Assembly (NCBI GenBank): GCA_026874595.1
Contig: CM049306.1
Span: forward strand, 12,233,019 to 12,297,018
DNA length: 64,000 nucleotides
Reading direction: 5' to 3'
Source of the DNA: Sipunculus nudus
Lineage: Eukaryota; Annelida; Sipuncula; Golfingiida; Sipunculidae
Below the pieces are notes generated by a model. The model had not been told where the DNA came from. It did no database searches and worked only from the letters and a program-made list of their open reading frames with translations. A program made the position numbers and the translations under genes. Shown piece by piece: positions 56,407 through 64,000 of this stretch (positions are counted from its first letter, which is position 1; every line of letters begins with the position of its first letter).

Positions 56407-58004
56407 AAAATGTTCTTTTATTTAGCGTTCGCATTGGACAAGAATGGTTCATTTCGCCTTCAACACAAAAGAGCTGGAACATGTATAACCAGACAGGTTC
56501 ATTTGTACGTTACCTGTTATATAACACTTAATAGAATAAACAACACAGGGATTATTTTTATTTCAATCAGATTTATTTGATTTAAATAGATATATATTAC
56601 TTTTTAATTTAGTTACAAAGATTTTCCCATTTAAATCAGGCTTCTTTTGATATTATATGTAGATTTCCTGAAAATAATTATAATATTTTTTTGTAAAGGG
56701 GTTTTCAATCGCCGCCTGACCACTTCAATAATTTACAGTAGGGGACAAAATATGTTGACTTTTTTATGTGTAGGAAAAAGACAACAAAACACTTCACTCT
56801 TAAAATGACGAATATTAACAAAACAGAACTTAATGTAAGTTAGCTGTATAAGCGCTATATATATGAGCACTGTTTAGCAACATTATATAAGACTTGGTGT
56901 TCATTCTCGAACCCCTCCACGAGATCCACGATAAAAAGAACAATTCATTAGGTGAACAATAACTTTTTTATGTGTCGTAAAACAGTATAATTTTTATGTT
57001 CAACGTTTTGCATGCAAACTACGTTTCTAAGCTGTGCGCAGACTGTTCTAAATCATATTGGCAGATTTTAATATTCATATATAAATCAAATTAAACTAGT
57101 GATTCAAACTTTAATTTAATAACCCTAATCGATAGGAGCTGTAATGGAATATGTACTGTTGAAACAAGAGGTTGTGCAATCATTTTTTAAGGCAAGTTAA
57201 AATGGAGTCTGGGTCCAGTCAGTGGTAAATATCTGTTACTGTGAACATAACAATATATATAGCCTGATACCTAACTAACGAAACCCAATAATTTTCATTT
57301 ATATCTGGATAAAACATATTTTTTTAACACGAATCTTTACATGAATTATATAATTTTTATATATTTTTTATAAAATTATTATAGTATTTAGGCTATTTTG
57401 ATCACAACTTTAATATGTGATTTAAATCAAATTATTTATATAAATCAACCGACCCTGCCCTGGGTTTAGAGCTTGTCACCATTAGGCCCGTTTCAGTAAG
57501 CCATGATATAAGTAAATTATTTCCAGGGCGGAGAAAAACAATCGGTCACTCAGAGATAAACTTCAAATGAATAAGAAAATCATTTCACAAGTTCATAAAT
57601 ATTGGACATTTTTATGTAGGGCCCATAAAACCTATAGGTGCTTGTATGGAAGTGTAAACTAAATATCGATAAATCTTCCGAAGAAAACACTGATGGAACG
57701 CCATTGCTATCGTATGATACCAACCCTCACATATTCGTTTGGATAAGCCTGAGCAAAGCCCGCTTTGCGGGAATAACAAAAATGTCTTCCGACATTTGCG
57801 TCAACTGAGCGAAGTCCAGGTTCCTTCTCGATCAAAACGGAAGAGTTGAATTATGAAAGACTCGGAGCGAATTCTCCCGTGTCTGGTGAACACATCCGTA
57901 AATTAATCTAGGTTTGCTAGAGAGTTAGGAAAGAGAATTTTCCTTTCAGTTGGATCGATGGATAGAGATAATCTCTGTGTATTTTTCCTTTCTGGTTGTT
58001 TTAA

Positions 58005-58124
58005 ATGACGGAAAACGCACAAGAATCTTTTGACTCGCCAGAGGAAGCAACAGGACTATTGTGCATGAGCGATCCCGATCAAACATTTAATTTTACTGTT
58101 AGAGAAATGTTGGGCACAACCTGA
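58005..58124 (+). CDS. Small ORF of 39 codons, possible first exon
   Basis: It reads MTENAQESFDSPEEATGLLC and then SDPDQTFNFTVREMLGTT, acidic with balanced codon use, inside a CpG-richer patch (57.75-58.35 kb). No convincing GT donor or known domain was found. It may be chance or a short peptide; it is listed because its composition is unlike the AT-driven ORFs nearby. Confidence 0.15.
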   Translation: MTENAQESFDSPEEATGLLCMSDPDQTFNFTVREMLGTT

Positions 58125-58399
58125 GCCGAGTGCAGTAACACCAGAGAATACGACGGAATATGACAACAACATGCGAAATGTCATCGTGGGAACGCATTGA
58201 CAATCGTTAACAAGTGGCACGACAAGTCACTCGGGGTCGCTGGTGGTCACGCACAGACGGTCGCAGGAAGAGTTTCGATCCTTCACGAAATCTAGCTGTG
58301 GATTCTCGCGGGTTTTCGAAAACAATCGTAAATCCTAACATTTAATAACGACGTCTGACACAAACACAGCCAAACATGTCCCTCTACGGCCAGGGATCA

Positions 58400-59859
58400 G
58401 CCCAGCAATATATATGGTTTTTCGAGTTATACAATGATGCTCACTGTTTTCACTTTAATGATCATTGTTTATGGAGGCTATTGACTACAAAGTAGGCATC
58501 ACTTATCGAAAGCATATCAATGTTTGCAGGGTTTACTAATTTATTAAACCACTTTATTGTATTCAAATTTAGTTAGAGTTTATATATATTGCTCATCATA
58601 GGTGTGGGACATTTCTTGACCTGTTTAATACGACCACCTGTGAATCAAGACCGCCCTCTGGCATGTTCCAAGGCTGGTCACTCATGCATTATATATCATT
58701 ATGCATTATACATGCATATCTGAATAATGCTCTGAAAGCTGCAAACGTCAGGGTATCGTCCATAATTTTTAAAACGTTTTGATATCAAATTTACCTTTTT
58801 TAAATATGTTTTTTCTTTATTTAAAACCCCTAATTTGAAACAGTAATTCACCTGAGACCTGTTTCGAAAAGAGGTCCAAGCTTGCGCTTCTAATGGAAAC
58901 ATCTAAACTCCCCATTTATGTAAATGTCAGTGTAAAATTTCATATTATTCGCACAGTGTGTCATAAATTTTTAATGTTGATTTAAACATCTCAACAAAAA
59001 CGTCTGGTCATTTTTTTATGTAAATATGATATTTACGATAGATTCCGTGTTGTGAAGAACCAAAATGCGTCTTAAGTCACAGGTTATATTTTTTTTTTCA
59101 GAGAGAGACACTTTAGGGCCATACATGACTTGCGGAGGAGAAGAAATTGAAGTCGTGGAAATGAAGAGTTGGTGAATTCCTGTGGATTACTTTTTTTAAA
59201 ATCCGTTTTGTATACACATTCAGTGTTTATAATATGTAAGAATTTAATTTAGGGATATCTTTCGGAAGTTATTTATGTTAAATATAACTGATGTAGTGTC
59301 TTTTCCTTAGAATTTAGTTGCTACATGATATTATATGACGTTCTATTTCTATACATTCCTCTACTCAAAGGATATGCTCGGATTGCATTATGAGATTTAA
59401 GGGCGTTCAAAAATGGAGGACAAGAGAGGCTTATTAATAAATGATTTTTACGTGATCACTATAATTTTCCTAATAATGTAAATTGCAATAAAAAATCTTA
59501 GAGATCTACTTTTATGACGCCCTCCCACTATAAAGTTCTAGAGAGGACAATAAAATTAAATTAATTTTATTGCCATCGAAAAAATGTTATGATTAAAGGG
59601 AGATGTTAAAGTAATTTAAAAAATCAAACTCTGCATGTGCTCATGATTATTTTTACGATAATTGAAATTGCCATGAAAAATCTGTAATTCTTCTTGTTTT
59701 ACAATACGGTCTACAGACGAATCCTTTCAGCTGATTACTTTTCTTGATGGACGGGAAATAGCTTTGAGGGTCTTAAGTTTGACAGACTTTCATGGGAATT
59801 TTCTTCTTTCCTACATAACTGGTAGAATTGAAAAAATATCCTTGACCTGTCGATGGCAT

Positions 59860-59923
<64 letters not shown>

Positions 59924-61075
59924 AAGCCTGTATACAAGCTTGTTACTCTTTAATGACGAATAGAATAGTTGGAAATGTACAATATCTCTAATAAAATCAC
60001 TCATGATGCAGGTTACTACTAAACTGTTCATGCAACAAATTTTTACTAGAAATGAACATGTGTAAGCATCAAAGTTGAATTGTATTTATCAGTTGACCGA
60101 CCTTTATGAATGGTAACATTTGTGCTTCATATGGTGCTAATCTATACAGCCTCGCCTGAGAAAAACTGGTATAAATATGTTTGAATTAACTGAAAACCAG
60201 ATATTTCACGCATATGTCTACGATAGTTTTGATAAAAAGGTTGAGTCGATTCTTTTCATCACCTGTTTAGTTACATCCCGACTCCATAATATGCAACAAT
60301 ATTCATATGATTACATAATACTTATAAATTACAAAAATACACATAGAAACACCAACTGTGGTTAAACATATCCGAACCAAAACTTGTCAAACTATTAGAT
60401 AAAAAGTGTTCAGAAGAGTTTTTGCCTTTGGGATAATAACATTAGTGGCTTAAAGTGTCAAATTATTAGTTGATTTTTGTGTATAAACTATTAAGGTACA
60501 ATTGTTGCTGTGGTTAATTTTTTTTATTTATCAGCAAAACACATCTTATCTGTAAATTAATTTAAGAATATAAATCTGCTATCTTCGTAGAATGAAAATC
60601 ACTGCGGGAATGCATGTTTCCGATGCATATTTTTACATTATAATATCGTTTTATCTTTGGATTGCCCCTCCCATTATGACCAGCAAACTGGACCAATGAC
60701 ATTATATACTGCCGTTTGCACTAACCAGTGATTTGAAAATCTATCACACACGTGTATAACAACAACCGTACGTCTTTTTAATAAAGGCACACTGAGCCTG
60801 AAAATGGGTGATGAGATGATTAATCGAATTTTCAAGTTTGCTTTTTTTTCTCAAAGATCAAGTACATGTCTCTTTATATATAACGGAATAATTAAATAAT
60901 TTTTCATCTTTTAATATAATACTTATAAAAGGAATTCGGTTTGCGTCTGTTGCAATGTTCTCTAAAACCGCGTTGTGTACAATACTGTGCCACACATCAT
61001 TTTTAAGTTTATTATCCTTGCAGTGACATAGGTGATATGAGAATAAATAATTTTTAATGTACATATAATTTTGAG
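58400..61075. other. AT-rich stretch without recognised genes
   Basis: Apart from the microsatellite at 59862-59921, nothing could be supported. Confidence 0.55.
59862..59921. repeat. (AT)n microsatellite
   Basis: A pure TA run of about 60 bp. ORFs across it on both strands (poly Tyr-Ile) are artefacts. Confidence 0.95.
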
Positions 61076-61079
61076 TGAT

Positions 61080-61290
61080 TTTTCCGTTTTTAATGACTTG
61101 CACGGGGGTTAGACCGAGCACAGCCGAACTGCCTTCGGCAATGACCGGACTGCGTGCATCGTGGTCAGTCAACCTCAAATTACACTGTTATTGTTCGTAT
61201 GAATAACGCTTGCTTTCAGTGAGGGATTTGAACCTGTCGGGACTTAAATTTGAAAGGGGCTCTCACTTACGTGTGTGGTCAATAAAAGAG
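61080..61290 (-). mobile_element. Possible tRNA-derived SINE
   Basis: On the minus strand CAGGTTCAAATCCCTC (about 61218-61233) fits the Pol III B box / T-arm consensus GGTTCAANNCC. It is followed by a GC-richer body with GTTGACTGACCACGATGC and AGGCAGTTCGGCTGTGCTCGG before returning to AT-rich sequence near 61085. A clear A box and a tRNA-like fold were not found, so this is tentative. Confidence 0.3.
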
Positions 61291-62254
61291 AAAAACACAT
61301 GTTTCTCGCTTTATGAAATGGAGAATTCAACCCAGGTGGATTAATGACAAAACCTAATTTAAGGTCCCAATTTAAGGAACAGACATGGGGTGGGGTGGAG
61401 TGGTGTCGGGGTTTCAGGCCTCAAGATTTGTCTGATATGATAAAAAAAAGGCTGCTGTAGCTGAATAGTGGATACGGACCCTCTGCATGGAGTCCCGTTG
61501 GGTCCGCTTCTGCAACTTACGAGTAATGCATATTTCTGTTTTTTTCTTCAGGAACAGTTTCTTTGCAAAGTACATTTAATAAATATTTCATGTGTTCCTC
61601 ACATCAACCTAATCTTTATACGTCCAAAGATAGAATCCAGTCATATATCATAGAAAACTTGAATGCCCTCGCGCCTCATTCAAGTTCGCAATGTAAACAT
61701 AACTGACCAGTTCTTCAAGGTAAACATACCAGGTTATGAATTTCTTGCCACGAGGACAACCCCACAAAATAAATGTAAAATATATCTATACATATCTTAT
61801 TAAGACTGAAAACCTATTTTTTCTGTTAACTTTTAGAATAAAAAACGAGCCAACAGTCCACATCTCAGTTAATATATCTCCCCAACCCCGCTAAGTAGCC
61901 CGGTATACCGGGTTTATCAGCTAGTTATAATTATTATCGTAAAATGACTATGTGTACCTATACAATTAAACAAACAAAAAAAATAGCAGACAATCTAACA
62001 ATCTGTCCAGTTTTTCGGCATATCGATGAAAGTCCGTGTCTCTAGAAAACGTAGTTTACGTCCCCCAAAGCGCTTTCCGTCATTTCCGATTATTGGTTCA
62101 CATTATCCGAGGTTTCACTGGGAGCGACTAGAGACTGGTGCTGGAGCCAGCCCTCACAGCCAGCCAGGAGCAAGGTCACCGTGCAGAGTCTTTCTTTACA
62201 TGATCGTTGTATGCTCACATGCATTTTATATTTAATATATTCTTTATGAGTTTT

Positions 62255-63050
62255 AGCTCAGCTGACTGAAAGTCATCTTAGCTATAGCGATAACTCTTTG
62301 TTCGTCCATCCGTCGGGCCATCCGTCCGTCCGGTCGTCCGTTAACAGGGCACAAATCGTAGCCGTTGGACCGAGAATCTTCTTACTTGACATCAAGGGAG
62401 GTCTTAGGCAAATCTCCATGGAAACCTGAAATTAGGTCTCAGTTACCAATATCCTCTGAGCTATTGGGCTCGAAAGTCCCCCCCCCCCCCCCGAAAAAAA
62501 TATAAAGATGATACTAAAGCTAAAGCATCTGAGTAATTAATGTATTGATCGCCATGATTCTATGCATGCATATTGATAATGAAGTGTTTCATCAGTTCCT
62601 GCAGACTGGGGTGCCACTTGTATTTTTCGAATTTTGCATATATTTCTCTATTTTTGAGACAATGTGAAGCGGTCTCCGTTAACATCAGAGCACAAATCGT
62701 AAACATTGGACCTCTAGGTCAAACATGACATCCAGATATAAAAATCTCCTTTGAATCCGGAAATTAGTTCACTCGCCATGATTCTTTGCACGCGTATAGA
62801 TCGTGGAGTTTTTCATCAGTTCTGGCAGACAAGTGGCGCCACCTGTATTTTTTAAAAAATATTTACGCATTTCTTTTCTCAAATTTTTACACCTTCAATG
62901 AAAATTGTCTGGCTATTGATAGGGCACAAACTGTAACCGTTGGAACCAGAATCTTCTAAATGTACATCTAGAATCTTCTAAATTTTTCTTGAAACTTAAA
63001 ATTAGGTCATAGTGACCTATATTCTGCAAGATATTTAAAAAAAAACCACG
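62255..63050 (+). mobile_element. Second copy of the ~338-bp tandem-repeat element, partial
   Basis: The left end AGCTCAGCTGACTGAAAGTC (62255) and the following CCGTCCG run match the element at 49198. Unit starts GTTAACAGGGCACAAATCG lie at about 62340 and 62679, and a third (GGGCACAAACTGT) near 62921. The second unit is about 100 bp short. Palindrome cores are GGGGTGCCACTT near 62608 and AGTGGCGCCACC at 62832. A poly-C run lies at 62477-62493. No inverted right end was found. Confidence 0.7.
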
Positions 63051-63059
63051 ATTGTAAAA

Positions 63060-64000
63060 CTCTTTTAGGCAGATGGGCACACATGGTAGCAGCTGAATGT
63101 AGAATAGACTGTTAATATAAATTGACACACATGTGCCACTTTACTCTTTAATTGATCTTACTTTTTATCATTGATGAACTTACGCTAAATACTGACATAA
63201 TATAACAGATATATACGGGTGTATTTCAGAATAATTGTATGGCGCCTTGTCACAAACAGGCGTTGTTGAAATTATGGTTCATCATTAACAAAAATCAGCA
63301 TTGTTACTGACCTGTAAACCTCATGTTGGGTTTACACAAAAACGTTCAGTCAGAACCAATATATCTTTAGTTGACCAATGGTCGACTTAACAAATCTAAA
63401 TATGATTGACCTATGGTAGCAGCTATACTTCAGTATCTTCGTTAGTAATACCTATTTATTGGCTCTAAATATTAGAGAAGTGTGGATAAGAAACCCCGCC
63501 TTCTTCTAGGCTTGTTACTTATATTGGAAATTAGAATATACATCATGTGATATGGAGTCGATCTTAATACAAACGGTATCATGGTAGTCCCAAATATTTA
63601 TATAACTGTGGGTATGGGTTTCGACCACTTTCATACATTTTCGTACAAAACAAGTTCACCAACTTAAGACGGACCTTTTTTCGCTTTAAGTAATGAAGTC
63701 GTGGAAGAACACTAAAATTAAATTATCCTTTTCTGATCGCGTTTTGAGCTTTCTAGTGCCAGCCATAATTTATATTTGAACATCTCAATGAGTATATTAT
63801 TTCTTTGCGGGCATGTAATGGTCTTTTTCGTTATTTATTTCTGATAAAACTGAACCTAACTCCATTACTGAAAAAGCCTTCCTTTCACTGTCCTCTTAAT
63901 GATATTAGCTGGGTTCCAATTTTTTTACTTTCACTCTTATAATGTATTGTTTATTTATTCTGTCTAGATAGTTATTTATCCGTGAGTAACATTGAGAACC
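63060..64000. other. Non-coding stretch at the right edge
   Basis: AT-rich and without recognised features. Confidence 0.5.

Overview
This window looks like nuclear DNA of an animal, most likely a mollusc and plausibly a bivalve. The reasons are the AT-rich base composition, spliced coding exons with GT/AG introns, long (AT)n microsatellites, many tandem-repeat elements, and a mix of LTR retrotransposons, a non-LTR retrotransposon and short inverted-repeat elements. The species assignment is inference. There are no bacterial-type operons, rRNA genes, convincing tRNA genes or CRISPR arrays.

The only host gene I recognise is the 5' half of a mitochondrial ribosomal protein gene, MRPL46 (mL46), on the minus strand. 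Exon 1 is 14110-14038, exon 2 is 10978-10774 and exon 3 is 10196-10063. The three exons join in matching splice phases. Their product resembles the N-terminal half of animal mL46, including a W-(Q/R)-L core, SDHELR and the LED-WEQ segment. The C-terminal nudix-like half was not found and probably lies beyond position 1. Its introns are full of repeats: a dimeric ~306-bp tandem repeat, three AT microsatellites and a 624-bp element with perfect 38-bp inverted ends in intron 1, and a ~2.56-kb array of 26-bp units starting at the exon 3 splice donor.

From 1 to 7480 the sequence is non-coding and rich in diverged tandem repeats (4575-5655 and 5928-7480). From 14.1 to 18.4 kb there is little apart from a CpG-rich open stretch at 15.95-16.6 kb.

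Two LTR retrotransposons dominate the centre. Element 1 (18385-25877, minus strand) is a Ty3/gypsy element with the usual order Gag-PR-RT-IN, a tRNA-Pro-type primer binding site, a missing RNase H and a damaged 5' LTR. Element 2 (27916-39598, plus strand) has two ~800-bp LTRs, a 4-bp ATAT target duplication and a near-identical primer site. Its domain order is unusual: Gag-PR-IN-RT-RNase H, with integrase before reverse transcriptase. Its Gag carries a SCAN-like segment. Both features point to the Gmr1-like branch of Ty3/gypsy. A ~4.85-kb LINE (30466-35313) is nested between its Gag and protease. All three are decayed by frameshifts, stops and deletions.

The right third (39.6-64 kb) has no recognised gene. 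It holds a recent duplication with internal deletions (41.83-44.43 kb), CpG-rich patches, hAT-like short elements, two copies of a ~338-bp tandem-repeat element with a characteristic inverted end (49198-50741 and 62255-63050), a coding-like small ORF at 56061-56267 and a possible SINE near 61.1-61.3 kb. A 12-bp palindrome, GGTGGCGCCACC, recurs at equivalent places in repeat families at both ends of the window.
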